DNA of 64,000 nucleotides from Arsukibacterium sp. MJ3. Its GTDB lineage: Bacteria; Pseudomonadota; Gammaproteobacteria; Enterobacterales; Alteromonadaceae. Positions 23,220 through 32,670 of the stretch are shown here, piece by piece; within the stretch, counting starts at the first letter, position 1, and each line of letters starts with the position of its first letter. The position numbers and the translations under genes were made by a program. The stretch covers positions 62,001-126,000 of the forward strand of contig NZ_LAHP01000002.1 in assembly GCF_000987765.1 (NCBI RefSeq), given 5' to 3'. The notes beneath the pieces are model-generated. The model was not told the origin of the DNA. It saw only the letters and a program-made list of their open reading frames with translations, and did not search any database.

Positions 23220-24449
23220 ATGCCACGTTACTCTGCTGATTTTATTAAAGCCATGCCTAAATCTGATTTACACTTGCATTTGGACGGTAGCCTGCGGCTG
23301 AACAGCCTGATTGAGATGGCAAAACGAACCAATACCACACTGCCGTCGCAAAGTGTTAGCGGTTTGAAAGAGTTGGTGTTTAAAGACAAATATCAGAACT
23401 TGGGCGAATACTTACATTGTTTTCAGTATACCTGTGCTGTGCTACGTGATCCGGAGAACTTAGAACAAGCCGCTTACGAGCTTGCTATAGATAACCAGGC
23501 AGAGGGCGTTAATTATATTGAAGTGCGCTTCGCGCCACAATTACTAATAGATTTAAGCCGCGGTATCGACTTTGACCAAATAATGCACGCGGTGAATAAC
23601 GGTTTAAAGCGGGCCATGAATGAGTATAATCGCACGGAAGTGGTGCTTAGCGGCGACAAACCCGCATTTGGCTATGGCATTATAAATTGCGCCATGCGCA
23701 TGTTTGGCGATAAAGGGTTTTCACCTTATTACACTAATTTATTTCAGCTAATGCGTGACTTTGCGCCAATGGACGTGATTAAACTGGCGGCGATGGAGCT
23801 GGTGCGGGCCAGTGTGCGGCTTCGCGATGAAAGCGCCATGCCGATAGTGGGCTTGGATTTAGCCGGTCAGGAGTCGGGTTATCCGGCCAGTAAGTTTAAA
23901 GAAGTGTACGAGTATGCTCATCAGCATTTTATGCTGAAAACCTTACACGCTGGTGAAGCTTATGGCGCTGAAAGCGTATTTGAAGCCATTACCGAGTGTT
24001 ATGCCGACCGCATTGGCCATGGTTATTCGATGTTTATTCCAGACATGATCCACAGCCCGGACATTACCGATAAAGCAGCCTATATTCGTAACCTGGCCAG
24101 CTACATAGCCGACAAACGTATTGCTATTGAAGTGTGCCTGACCAGTAACCTGCAAACGAACCCGCAAATAACCGATATTCGCCAGCATCAGTTTAAAGCG
24201 ATGCTGGATAACCGAATGGCAACGGTAATTTGTACCGATAACCGCCTAGTGTCGAACACCACCGTTTGCAATGAATACCAGCTGGCCCTGGATAATTTTG
24301 ATATTCCGTTAAAGCGCTTAAAAGACATGGTGGCCTACGGTTTTAAAAAAAGCTTTTTTCCTGGTAGTTACGTGGAAAAACGCCAGTATGCTAAAAACTG
24401 CTTGGATTATTTTGACCGGGTTGCTAAGCAATATGGTTTTATTAATTAA
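23220..24449 (+). CDS. Adenosine deaminase family protein with variant active site
   Basis: 409 aa amidohydrolase of the adenosine/AMP deaminase family. Seen: metal-binding DLHLHLDGSLR, EVRFAPQ, TLHAGEAYG with the catalytic glutamate, RIGHGYSM. The usual TDDP motif is CTDNR at about residues 338-342, so the zinc Asp is retained but the second Asp is Asn. An insertion around residues 140-180 lengthens the protein compared with E. coli Add (333 aa). Zinc hydrolase activity is likely, substrate uncertain. AAGGAG lies before ATG 23220. Monocistronic. Confidence 0.82.
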   Translation: MPRYSADFIKAMPKSDLHLHLDGSLRLNSLIEMAKRTNTTLPSQSVSGLKELVFKDKYQNLGEYLHCFQYTCAVLRDPENLEQAAYELAIDNQAEGVNYIEVRFAPQLLIDLSRGIDFDQIMHAVNNGLKRAMNEYNRTEVVLSGDKPAFGYGIINCAMRMFGDKGFSPYYTNLFQLMRDFAPMDVIKLAAMELVRASVRLRDESAMPIVGLDLAGQESGYPASKFKEVYEYAHQHFMLKTLHAGEAYGAESVFEAITECYADRIGHGYSMFIPDMIHSPDITDKAAYIRNLASYIADKRIAIEVCLTSNLQTNPQITDIRQHQFKAMLDNRMATVICTDNRLVSNTTVCNEYQLALDNFDIPLKRLKDMVAYGFKKSFFPGSYVEKRQYAKNCLDYFDRVAKQYGFIN

Positions 24450-24669
24450 AACAATAAGATAGTGGTTTTGTCGCAAAACGCATACAGTATAAGCTGTTGA
24501 TTTTAAACAATTATAATTTAAAGTGATTAATGGTGTCGCTAATTGCAGACACAAATAGTATGTTTAACGGTGTTTAAACTTAAAATGTTTTTTAAAGCAC
24601 TGATAAATAACAATAAATAAAATATGGCACAACACTTGTATATACCTAAGGTAATTACCGGAGGTGTGT

Positions 24670-24864
24670 ATGGATTTGTTCTTAGTTTTTATCACGATGT
24701 TCCTGGTTGCTAACATGATGCTAGTAGTAACACTGTTGCGTCGGGTCGATTTAAATAATCCCAGTGTTCAGGCCTGGGAAATGCAGCACGCTGCAGCTCG
24801 GTTGCAACAAGCACCGGCAACGGCCACTTTTACCCCGGTTTATGATGTGTCTAAAGCACAGTAA
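24670..24864 (+). CDS. Small single-pass membrane protein
   Basis: 64 aa. Residues 2-23 form one hydrophobic helix (MDLFLVFITMFLVANMMLVV) followed by LLRR and a short hydrophilic tail, giving a likely N-out topology. GGAGGTG lies just before ATG 24670, a strong ribosome binding site, and a perfect intrinsic terminator follows, so it is a free-standing gene. No family recognised. Confidence 0.6.
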   Translation: MDLFLVFITMFLVANMMLVVTLLRRVDLNNPSVQAWEMQHAAARLQQAPATATFTPVYDVSKAQ

Positions 24865-24910
24865 CGCCCAACACATTCCCATGAGTTCAGCACCTTGCTG
24901 AATGCTTGTT

Positions 24911-24943
24911 CAGGCCAGCGCCCCTTACTGGCCTGTTTTTTTT
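24911..24943 (+). terminator. Intrinsic terminator after the small membrane protein
   Basis: CAGGCCAG (24911-24918), 9-nt loop, CTGGCCTG (24928-24935), then eight T. A textbook rho-independent terminator. Confidence 0.92.
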
Positions 24944-24991
24944 AGTTAAACAGGTTATGCTAGCGCTAACGACTATTGAGTTTAACTACCT

Positions 24992-26404
24992 ATGCGTTTT
25001 CCATTGCAAACTGCCTCGTTACGCCAACTGGTTATACTGAGTTTTTTACTGGCGATGATCCCGGTAGGCGTGCTGATGTGGCAAAGCCATAAAGCGCTGT
25101 CAGGGTTAAGTCGCTTTGCTACCAGCGAGGCCGAAAGCGCGGTGACCAGTGTACGCCGGGCTGAAAGCATGCAAAATCTGGTGGTTGATATTGAACGGGC
25201 CGCCCGCCAGTTTGCTGTGGTAAAAACCGAGGCACTGGCAAAAGTGGCGCAAAACCATATTAGTAATCAGCAAGCTAGCCTTAGCCAACTTTGTAACGAC
25301 TTACCTGCGCTGAACGACTGTGCTCAGCAGCAGGCCGATTTACAGCTGTTGGCTAGCCAGTTTAAGCAGTTAACCGGCAGCCCATTAGAGCAATTATTGC
25401 AGCAAATCAGGCTACGGCAGCAGCAAATAAGCCAGCAAATTTGGGATTTATTAGAGCAGCGGTTAGTAAATCAACAACAGCTGGTGCAGGATACGCAGCA
25501 ACGACAAGCCTGGCAAACGGTAGCGCTGGTGCTATTAACCTTACTATTGGTGCTGTGGGCGTCGGGTCGGGTAGCGGCACCAGTTAAAAAACTCGATAGA
25601 ATGATCCGGGCGATAGGCCAGCAACAACAATTTCCTGAAGAAAAATTGCAGGGCCCGCGTGAACTTTCAGAGCTGGGCGAACAATTACGTTGGTTAAGTT
25701 CACGTTTACAGCAATTGGAAGCGCTGCGACTGATTTTATTGCGCCATGCCTCGCATGAATTAAAAACGCCGTTATCGAGCATTCGCGAGGGTTGCGCCTT
25801 ATTGACAGAACAATTGTTGGGGCCATTAAATCCGCAGCAATTAGAAGTGGTGATGCTGCTTAATGGCAGTGCCGACCGGCTCAGCCAGCTTACCGAGCAG
25901 CTACTGGATTACAACCGGTTATTGCAACAAGCTAAGCCGGAGTTAAGCCATCAGGTGCCACAGCAGTTGCTACAAGCCTGCTTTGCCGACCATGCGCTGT
26001 CATTACAGCAACGGCAGCAACAAATAAAGCTGGATTGCCAGCTTACTAGTATTTATACCGATGACACCCTGTTTCGGCGAATTCTGGATAACCTGATTAA
26101 CAACGCGCAAGCCTATGGTGCTGAAAGTAGTCCGGTTTGGGTTAACCTTTATAAAAAAGACGGTATGCTAGTGCTGGACGTGGCGAATAACGGCGCGCCC
26201 ATTCCCACGGCATTGCGTGAGAAATTATTTGAGCCCTTTCAACGTGGTACCACGCCGCGATTTGATGCGGTGCAAGGCTCTGGCCTGGGGTTATCTATTG
26301 TGGCTGACTGTGCCCGTTTACTCGGTGGTCATGCCGATATTGTTGATGTGGTGTACGCCGATGTTTGCATCAGAGTGCGTTTACCACTGTTAGAGGAAAA
26401 ATAA
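24992..26404 (+). CDS. glrK: Sensor histidine kinase GlrK/QseE
   Basis: 470 aa inner-membrane kinase. First transmembrane helix at about 10-30, a glutamine-rich coiled periplasmic region to about 165, second helix at about 174-190, HAMP-like linker, then HisKA with LLRHASHELKTPLSSIREG (phosphohistidine) and HATPase with DNLINNAQ and GSGLGLSIV. Together with the lipoprotein and NtrC-type regulator downstream this is the GlrK-QseG-GlrR (QseE/G/F) cell-envelope system. The next gene begins 1 bp after the stop. Confidence 0.92.
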   Translation: MRFPLQTASLRQLVILSFLLAMIPVGVLMWQSHKALSGLSRFATSEAESAVTSVRRAESMQNLVVDIERAARQFAVVKTEALAKVAQNHISNQQASLSQLCNDLPALNDCAQQQADLQLLASQFKQLTGSPLEQLLQQIRLRQQQISQQIWDLLEQRLVNQQQLVQDTQQRQAWQTVALVLLTLLLVLWASGRVAAPVKKLDRMIRAIGQQQQFPEEKLQGPRELSELGEQLRWLSSRLQQLEALRLILLRHASHELKTPLSSIREGCALLTEQLLGPLNPQQLEVVMLLNGSADRLSQLTEQLLDYNRLLQQAKPELSHQVPQQLLQACFADHALSLQQRQQQIKLDCQLTSIYTDDTLFRRILDNLINNAQAYGAESSPVWVNLYKKDGMLVLDVANNGAPIPTALREKLFEPFQRGTTPRFDAVQGSGLGLSIVADCARLLGGHADIVDVVYADVCIRVRLPLLEEK

Positions 26405-26405
26405 A

Positions 26406-27020
26406 ATGAGACGATTGCTGATATTGCCGCCGATGTTATTGTTACTGGTGTCGTTGTCAGGGTGCCAGTTGTTAAATAAGCAACCATTGCTGCCCACCGC
26501 AGAGCCTGAGCTGAGTGAAACAACAGAGCCAACGTTACCTGATACCACCGCACCGTTATTGCAAGATGTGTCGCTTAGTCTGAATGACGATGTGGCGAAC
26601 TTGCAAGCTTGGGTGAATTACCGTGCCAGTCTACTAGACGACCGCTCGTTGTGGCGTGAGTCATTAGCGGAGTTAGTCGAGCCCGATCCGGTGCAAATGC
26701 TGCAGCGCGTTATGCTACAACTGCATCCGGACACGCCTTATTTAACCCGGTTACGTATACAAATGAAGTTGGCCGAACAAATTGCCGCGCTACCGCCCGG
26801 CTTGGCAGCGTTAATTAGCTGGGACTTAACCTTTAATCAGAAATTGTTGGAAACCGAGTCGGCAGTCAGTGCCCTTACCCGGCTAAATGCCCAGCAACAG
26901 GAAAACATTGAACGGTTGCAAAAAATTAATAAAGATCTGCAGAAAAAAATTGATGCGTTAACCCAAATAGAAGCTCAGCTTAATCAAAGTATTAACGGGG
27001 GTAATAATGGCCGACCCTAA
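26406..27020 (+). CDS. qseG: QseG-like outer-membrane lipoprotein
   Basis: 204 aa. Signal sequence MRRLLILPPMLLLLVSLSGC with lipobox LSGC at residues 17-20, an acidic Thr/Pro-rich linker, a helical domain, and a C-terminal coiled coil from about 165 (LQKINKDLQKKIDAL). Position between kinase and regulator genes is that of QseG (YfhG), which interacts with the kinase sensor domain. Assignment is from synteny and architecture. It overlaps glrR by 14 bp. Confidence 0.8.
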   Translation: MRRLLILPPMLLLLVSLSGCQLLNKQPLLPTAEPELSETTEPTLPDTTAPLLQDVSLSLNDDVANLQAWVNYRASLLDDRSLWRESLAELVEPDPVQMLQRVMLQLHPDTPYLTRLRIQMKLAEQIAALPPGLAALISWDLTFNQKLLETESAVSALTRLNAQQQENIERLQKINKDLQKKIDALTQIEAQLNQSINGGNNGRP

Positions 27021-28356
27021 ACCACGTTTACTGCTGGTAGATGATGATCCCAGCTTACTAAGGTTATTAACCCTGCGCCTTGAAGGCGAGGGCTATCAGG
27101 TGATCAGCGCCGATTGTGCTGAAACGGCGCTAACCCTTTTAACCAAACAAAGTGTTGATGTGGTGCTAAGTGATCTGCGTATGCCAGGTTTGGATGGTAT
27201 GAGCCTGTTTGATGAAATTGCCAAGCGCTATCAGGGCCTGCCGGTCGTATTGATGACCGCCCATGGCTCTATCCCGGAAGCTGTAGCGGCTACGCAGCGC
27301 GGGGTATTTGGCTTTTTAACCAAGCCACTGAATAATATTGAACTGCGCGATATTTTGACCCAGGCGGTGCACCAGTCGGTGCCCGAGCAAGCCGACTGGC
27401 GCGAAGAAATTGTCAGTCGCAGCCCGTTAATGGCGGCGTTGCTAGAGCAAGCGTATCGGGTAGCGCAGCGCGATGTCAGTGTGCTAATTACCGGCGCCAG
27501 TGGTACCGGTAAAGAACTACTGGCCAAAGCTATTCATAAAGCCAGTCCACGTAATGGCAAAAATTTTGTCGCCATAAACTGTGGTGCCTTACCCGAACAT
27601 TTGCTGGAGTCGGAATTGTTTGGCCACAGCAAGGGGGCGTTTACCGGTGCCGTGTCAGAACATGGTGGTTTATTTCGCGAAGCCGACGGCGGCACACTGT
27701 TTTTAGATGAAATTGGCGATATGCCGGTGGCATTACAGGTTAAATTGCTACGGGCGCTACAAGAGCGGCAAATTCGTCCGGTAGGCAGTAGCAAGACCAT
27801 TGCCATTAATGTGCGGCTACTGTCGGCTACTCACCGTGATTTACAACAAGCGATGGCTGATGGCAGTTTTCGGGAAGATTTATACTATCGTTTAAATGTC
27901 GTTAATTTGCACTTGCCCGGGCTGGAACAGCGGCCTGAGGATATTCCACTGTTAGCCCGGCATGTACTGGCACTTAGTGCCGAGCGCCATAATGTTAAAG
28001 TTACCCGCTTTGCTGATGATGCGTTGCAAACACTGGCCACGGCAAAATGGCCCGGCAATGTGCGACAACTGGTTAATGTGGTAGAACAATGCGTTGCTCT
28101 TACCCAAAGCCCGGTCATTAATCGAAGCCTGGTAGAGCAAGCATTGTCACAAAATACCCGCTATTGGCCAACGTTAACCGATGCTCGGGATCAGTTCGAA
28201 TGTCAGTATTTGGTGCGGGTGCTAAAAATGACAGAAGGTAATGTCACCCGGGCAGCCGAGCTGGCCGGGCGCAACCGTACCGATTTTTATAAGCTATTAA
28301 AAAAACATGAATTGAGTGCCGCACAAGTCGCTAGTGACACGGAAGAGCTGGAATAA
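27007..28356 (+). CDS. glrR: Sigma-54 dependent response regulator GlrR/QseF
   Basis: 449 aa NtrC-family activator. Receiver domain residues 6-120 with phospho-acceptor Asp56 (SDLRMPGLDG) and Lys in TKPL. AAA+ domain about 140-365 with Walker A GASGTGKELLAK, the sigma-54 contact loop GAFTGA and Walker B GGTLFLDEIGD. C-terminal Fis-type helix-turn-helix (GNVTRAAELAGRNRTDFYKL). Third gene of the operon, overlapping qseG. Its targets, such as GlmY-type small RNAs in enterics, are not in the window. Confidence 0.95.
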   Translation: MADPKPRLLLVDDDPSLLRLLTLRLEGEGYQVISADCAETALTLLTKQSVDVVLSDLRMPGLDGMSLFDEIAKRYQGLPVVLMTAHGSIPEAVAATQRGVFGFLTKPLNNIELRDILTQAVHQSVPEQADWREEIVSRSPLMAALLEQAYRVAQRDVSVLITGASGTGKELLAKAIHKASPRNGKNFVAINCGALPEHLLESELFGHSKGAFTGAVSEHGGLFREADGGTLFLDEIGDMPVALQVKLLRALQERQIRPVGSSKTIAINVRLLSATHRDLQQAMADGSFREDLYYRLNVVNLHLPGLEQRPEDIPLLARHVLALSAERHNVKVTRFADDALQTLATAKWPGNVRQLVNVVEQCVALTQSPVINRSLVEQALSQNTRYWPTLTDARDQFECQYLVRVLKMTEGNVTRAAELAGRNRTDFYKLLKKHELSAAQVASDTEELE

Positions 28357-28403
28357 CACCCACATTTACATTACGCTGGCCTTTTTCGACAATGGAGTCT
28401 GCC

Positions 28404-28754
28404 ATGAGTGCAATAACGCCTGCCGATGCCTACCTGGCTGAAGATGCCGAAAGCCCCGAGCTGATTAAAGCGAAAATTATCAGTGAAACGGCGCGTATTA
28501 ACTGGCCGCAATTACAAAAGTTTTATGCCGCCGGCTCAGTTGTTAGTGTCAGCGCGGCGCACGATTTAGTTACTGTTGCCTATGCCTTTAGTGCCGATAA
28601 TAAAACGCAGGTAGCAGACTGGTTAGCCAGCGGTGCGGTTGAACGCACTACTGAGCAGCAAGCACAGCAATGGTTTGATAATAATACCGAGTTGTGGGCC
28701 GTGGTCATTTCGCCCTGGGTACTGGTGCAGGATAAACCGGCACAGTGTCATTAA
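28404..28754 (+). CDS. DUF2288 family protein
   Basis: 116 aa soluble protein of unknown function. Seen: INWPQLQKFYAAGSVVSVS, ADNKTQVADWLASGAVER and the terminal ELWAVVISPWVLVQD, all characteristic of DUF2288. GGAG is placed 6 nt before ATG 28404. Same direction as glrR 47 bp upstream and the thioesterase gene 27 bp downstream, so possibly in one transcript. Confidence 0.8.
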   Translation: MSAITPADAYLAEDAESPELIKAKIISETARINWPQLQKFYAAGSVVSVSAAHDLVTVAYAFSADNKTQVADWLASGAVERTTEQQAQQWFDNNTELWAVVISPWVLVQDKPAQCH

Positions 28755-28781
28755 CCCGGCTAATATAAGGCTTTTCTTTTT

Positions 28782-29372
28782 ATGACAGGGCAAAAAATGG
28801 CGACAGTGTTTAAAACGGCGCAACAGTTTAGAACCGTTACCAGTTCAGAAATTACCTTATCGCAGCTGATGCTGCCGACACATTCTAATTTTAGCGGTAA
28901 AATTCATGGCGGCCATTTGTTGTCGCTGATGGATCAAATTGCCTTTGCCAGCGCCTCTAAATTCAGTGGCAGTTATTGTGTTACTGCCTCGGTAGACAGG
29001 GTTGATTTTTTAAACCCGATTGAAGTAGGCGAGCTCATCACCTTAAAGGCGTCGGTAAACTATGTTGGCAACACGTCGATGATGGTCGGTATTCGGGTAG
29101 ATGCGCAGAATATTCAAACTGGCGAGGTAAAGCATTGTAATTCTTCTTACTTTACCATGATCGCCAAAGACACCAGTGGCGCCACTATGCCGGTGCCAAG
29201 GTTACAATTAACCAATCGCGAGCAAGTAATGCGTTATTTAAAAGCCGCAGAGCGGATCAATGCACGCAAGCAACGCATTGCCGCCGAGCCTTTTGGCGGC
29301 GATTTAAACCAGGCGCTGGCTTTGATGGCCAGCGAACACACCGATGTTAATGTCGATATGGCGGGTGTTTAG
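28782..29372 (+). CDS. Acyl-CoA thioesterase (hot-dog fold, YciA-like)
   Basis: 196 aa. Hydrolyses acyl-CoA esters in the cytoplasm. Seen: LPTHSNFSGKIHGGHLLSLMDQIAF, the helix with the catalytic Asp, and TASVDRVDFLNPIEVGE typical of the hexameric acyl-CoA hydrolases. The C-terminal 45 residues extend past the core domain. The second ATG (28797) is an alternative start. Converges on ggt with 9 bp between stops and no terminator hairpin. Confidence 0.87.
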   Translation: MTGQKMATVFKTAQQFRTVTSSEITLSQLMLPTHSNFSGKIHGGHLLSLMDQIAFASASKFSGSYCVTASVDRVDFLNPIEVGELITLKASVNYVGNTSMMVGIRVDAQNIQTGEVKHCNSSYFTMIAKDTSGATMPVPRLQLTNREQVMRYLKAAERINARKQRIAAEPFGGDLNQALALMASEHTDVNVDMAGV

Positions 29373-29381
29373 GTTTAAGGC

Positions 29382-31109
29382 CTAGTAACCTGCCACCTGG
29401 CCATCTTTACGTGACTCAGAGGCGCCAATATACGTACCGTTAACGTGGTCTTTCATAATGGCTTGGTAGCCGCCAAAGCCACCTAAGCCATAGCGAATGT
29501 CGTGGCCTTTACCCATTAGTTCGCGCACGGTGCTGTAGGGAATGCCGCGTTCAACTTCAATGTAGCCGCCATTGGTTAAATAAGCGTCCTGGCCATCGGT
29601 TGGCTCGGTATTACCCAAGTGTTGCCAACGTGCTGCATCGCCGGCTTCCTGCAGGTTCATACCATAATCCACCATATTGACTAAAATTTGCACATGGCCT
29701 TGCGGTTGCATCGCGCCGCCCATAACACCGTAGCTAATCAGTGGCTTGCCGTCTTTAGTAATAAAAGCCGGAATAATAGTATTAAATGGCCGCTTGCCTG
29801 GCTGGTACACATTGGCATGGTTTTTATCCATGGAGAACAGCTGGCCGCGGTCTTGAAAGACAAAGCCCAGTCCCGGGACCACTACGCCAGAGCCCATACC
29901 ACGATAATTGCTTTGAATTAATGACACCATATTGCCGTCTTTGTCGGCGGTGGTCATGTAAATGGTATCGCCTTCATATAAATTGGGGTTACCGGCATCA
30001 ACCCGGCGGGCGGCTCTGTCACCAATCAGTTTGGCCCGTTCAGCGCCATATTCGGCTGAAATCAGACCCTTTAGCGGTGTTTTATGAAAGTCTTGATCAG
30101 CATAAAACTTGGCCCTGTCTTCAAACGCCAGTTTCTTTGCTTCTACCATGGTATGAATACTGGCCGGGCTATTAAACCCCATGGCTTTTAAATCGAAATT
30201 TTTCAGAATTTGTAGCATTTGCAGTGCGGCAATACCCTGGCCATTCGGTGGCAGCTCCCACAAGGTGTAGCCCTTGTAGTCAACGCCTGCCGGCTCAACC
30301 CAGGTAGAGCGATGGTTGGCAAAATCGGCATAGCGCAGATAGCCGCCGTTATCCCGCATAAAACGGTCGGTTTGCACCGCAATATCACCTTTGTAAAAGG
30401 CATCGCGGCCGCCCTTTGCCAGTGCTTTGTAGGTATTGGCTAAGCCCGGGTTTTTAAAGATTTGGCCCTTGGCCGGCGCTTTACCATCAATAGTAAAGGT
30501 GCCTTTAAAATCACCAGGTTGCGGGCTTAACAGCGGTACTGAGCGGTTCCAGTAATAGGCAATAAGTTCGGTAACCGGAAAACCTTGTTCGGCATAGTTA
30601 ATGGCCGGTTGTAAAATGGTGGCCATATCCAACTTGCCAAATTTATTATGTAGCTCAAACCAGCCATCTACTGCACCAGGTACACTAATAGGCAACATGC
30701 CATGTGGGGGTAAATCGGTGCGGCCCAGTTTTTTTAGTTCGTTGGCCAGCATGTCATAGCTTAAACTAAGGGGGGAGCGGCCTGAACCGTTTAAGCCATG
30801 CAGTTTGGCTGTTTTGGCGTCCCAGACAATGGCGTATAAATCGCCACCAATACCATTACCCGTCGGCTCCATTAAACCCAGCGCCGCATTGGCCGCAATA
30901 GCGGCATCAATGGCGTTGCCACCTTGTTTCATCACATCCAGGGCAATTTGGGTGGCTAGCGGATGGCTGGTGGCTGCCATGGCATGCTGGGCAATAACTT
31001 CAGACCGGCTGGCAAAATCGTGGCCGGTAACCCGATCATAAGCGGTACTGGCACAGCTTGCCAGCAAAGTGGCGCTGGCGAGCAAACGGAGCGAATAGCG
31101 AAATTTCAT
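29382..31109 (-). CDS. ggt: Gamma-glutamyltransferase, lipoprotein type
   Basis: 575 aa Ntn hydrolase acting on glutathione and other gamma-glutamyl compounds. Signal sequence with lipobox LLASC (Cys19). Seen: GGNAIDAAIAANAALGLMEP, GNGIGGDLYAIVW, and the auto-processing threonine region YMTTADKDGNMVSLIQSNY at about residue 385, which would give large and small subunits. The C-terminus GASESRKDGQVAGY is standard. Closer to the shorter-loop bacterial homologues than to E. coli Ggt. Monocistronic. Confidence 0.9.
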   Translation of the reverse strand: MKFRYSLRLLASATLLASCASTAYDRVTGHDFASRSEVIAQHAMAATSHPLATQIALDVMKQGGNAIDAAIAANAALGLMEPTGNGIGGDLYAIVWDAKTAKLHGLNGSGRSPLSLSYDMLANELKKLGRTDLPPHGMLPISVPGAVDGWFELHNKFGKLDMATILQPAINYAEQGFPVTELIAYYWNRSVPLLSPQPGDFKGTFTIDGKAPAKGQIFKNPGLANTYKALAKGGRDAFYKGDIAVQTDRFMRDNGGYLRYADFANHRSTWVEPAGVDYKGYTLWELPPNGQGIAALQMLQILKNFDLKAMGFNSPASIHTMVEAKKLAFEDRAKFYADQDFHKTPLKGLISAEYGAERAKLIGDRAARRVDAGNPNLYEGDTIYMTTADKDGNMVSLIQSNYRGMGSGVVVPGLGFVFQDRGQLFSMDKNHANVYQPGKRPFNTIIPAFITKDGKPLISYGVMGGAMQPQGHVQILVNMVDYGMNLQEAGDAARWQHLGNTEPTDGQDAYLTNGGYIEVERGIPYSTVRELMGKGHDIRYGLGGFGGYQAIMKDHVNGTYIGASESRKDGQVAGY

Positions 31110-31192
31110 AATGCGTTACCTTAATTATTGTTAACGCCACGCTAGCGGCTGGCGCAGCAAATTACCAGTCTGTTTCGACCAACGGCGGTTGG

Positions 31193-31597
31193 TTATCGGT
31201 CAGCCGATGGCGGCAAATGGTCTGACAATGCTAATTTTTGTTGCGCCGTTAATACTACAGCCTGTTGTTGCTGATAGCTAAACTGCACCATTACGGTAGT
31301 GCCTGTGGCGCATTTAACACCATTTTGCCAGGCTTGTTGCAGCACATCGAACGAACTGCCGCCAATACGGCTAATAAAGGTTTTAATTTCTACCGGCTGG
31401 CCATACTGCGTTTGAGCATGGTAGTCGATAGTTACCTTGGCAATAATCAGTGGCCATTGCGTTAAGTTAAGTTCTGGGGTAAAAATGCGGAAAACAGCAG
31501 TGCGTGCCCCTTCAAACCACACCGCAAATACGGTGTTATTAATATGCCCTAGGGCATCGGTTTCAGAAAAACGGGGCTGTATTACTTCGCTAAACAT
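31193..31597 (-). CDS. 4-hydroxybenzoyl-CoA thioesterase-like (4HBT) protein
   Basis: 134 aa single hot-dog domain. Seen: RFSETDALGHINNTVFAVWFE, with the Asp of the 4HBT/FadM active site, and IAKVTIDYHAQTQYGQPVE. Predicted cytoplasmic acyl-CoA thioesterase; substrate unknown. ATG 31597 is chosen; the TTG two codons earlier has no better ribosome binding site. Divergent from the oxygenase gene, with 14 bp between starts. Confidence 0.85.
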   Translation of the reverse strand: MFSEVIQPRFSETDALGHINNTVFAVWFEGARTAVFRIFTPELNLTQWPLIIAKVTIDYHAQTQYGQPVEIKTFISRIGGSSFDVLQQAWQNGVKCATGTTVMVQFSYQQQQAVVLTAQQKLALSDHLPPSADR

Positions 31598-31611
31598 AAC
31601 CAAGGATACTC

Positions 31612-32316
31612 ATGACAGACTTTATTGAGGTGTACGATAATGCGTTAAGCCCGGCGTTTTGCCAACAGCTAATCACACTTTTTGACACTAGCAAGCATCT
31701 GGTGCCTGGCCGCACTGGGGCTGGAGTAGACACCAGTAAAAAAATCAGTACTGACTTATATTTAAACCAGCATCCGGAATATCAGGCTGCTTTACAGCAG
31801 ATTGTTGATGTTACCAGCCATTATGCGGCCAAATACTTTGCCAAGTATCATTTTGCATTAATAGCGCCGGTAGGCTTAACGGTAAGCCACCCAGAAACCG
31901 GCCAGCCACTGCCTATTACCCATGAGAATTATGCTGAGTTTGGGGCGCCGAAAGCCAGTGACTTTATGCGCACGTTATACCGCTTAGGGCCGATACAGGC
32001 GCAAAAGTATCAGGCGGGAAAGGGTAACTATAACTATTGGCATTGTGAGGTTTATCCGCAGTTGCCACAAAACGAGCCCTTGCACCGTACCTTGTTGTTT
32101 ATGTTTTATTTAAATGACGTTGACGAGGGAGGCCAAACTGAATTTTACTATCAGGACAAAGCAATTCAACCCAACGCTGGCCGCATGGTCATTGCACCAG
32201 CTTACTTTACTCACACCCACCGCGGTTGTACGCCGGTATCAAACGATAAATATATTTTAACCAGCTGGATCTTATTTAATCGCGCCGAGCAATTGTATGG
32301 CCCGGCACAAAGTTAA
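31612..32316 (+). CDS. 2-oxoglutarate/Fe(II)-dependent oxygenase
   Basis: 234 aa prolyl-4-hydroxylase-like double-stranded beta-helix. The iron triad is likely His144-x-Glu146 (NYWHCEVYPQ) with a distal histidine in YFTHTHRGCTPV at about 201-203; His-x-Glu replaces the more usual His-x-Asp. RTLLFMFYLNDVDEGGQTEF is the family core strand. Substrate unknown; probably protein or amino-acid hydroxylation. Ends shortly before the Bor-like pair on the other strand. Confidence 0.83.
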   Translation: MTDFIEVYDNALSPAFCQQLITLFDTSKHLVPGRTGAGVDTSKKISTDLYLNQHPEYQAALQQIVDVTSHYAAKYFAKYHFALIAPVGLTVSHPETGQPLPITHENYAEFGAPKASDFMRTLYRLGPIQAQKYQAGKGNYNYWHCEVYPQLPQNEPLHRTLLFMFYLNDVDEGGQTEFYYQDKAIQPNAGRMVIAPAYFTHTHRGCTPVSNDKYILTSWILFNRAEQLYGPAQS

Positions 32317-32342
32317 TTAACAGGTTGCGGAAGATTACGCGG

Positions 32343-32633
32343 CTATTGGCATGAAACGCTAACTGTTTTTGGATACCAGATAGGGGCGACAAGATTTACT
32401 GCACCACTGGCTAAACCGTTTAAAAAAGTGAGTTCTGTGGTGACGGTTGACCAGTCCCTATCTGCACACTCTTGTTGCAAGTTAACGGGTTCTGATACTT
32501 CAAATAATGCTAAAGCAACGTTGTGATGCCACTTTTCAGTTTCACTGTTCACCGCAACATCTGTACCGTTTTTAAAATGGATTGTTGAACACCCAGACGA
32601 TAGAAGTGCAATAAAAAAAATACAAATTTTCAT
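32343..32633 (-). CDS. Bor/Iss-like lipoprotein, divergent paralogue
   Basis: 96 aa lipoprotein. Signal sequence MKICIFFIALLSSGC with lipobox SSGC at residues 12-15. The C-terminal half, TELTFLNGLASGAVNLVAPI then YPKTVSVSCQ, aligns with the TQQTFINGLAASVTLGIY end of the adjacent Bor family gene, so the two are tandem paralogues, this copy having lost the internal ICG block. ATG 32633 has AAGAG upstream. Predicted outer-membrane anchored; role in this organism unknown. Confidence 0.7.
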   Translation of the reverse strand: MKICIFFIALLSSGCSTIHFKNGTDVAVNSETEKWHHNVALALFEVSEPVNLQQECADRDWSTVTTELTFLNGLASGAVNLVAPIWYPKTVSVSCQ

Positions 32634-32670
32634 ATAAATTCTCTTAATTTTAGTTTGATCGTCAAATTTT

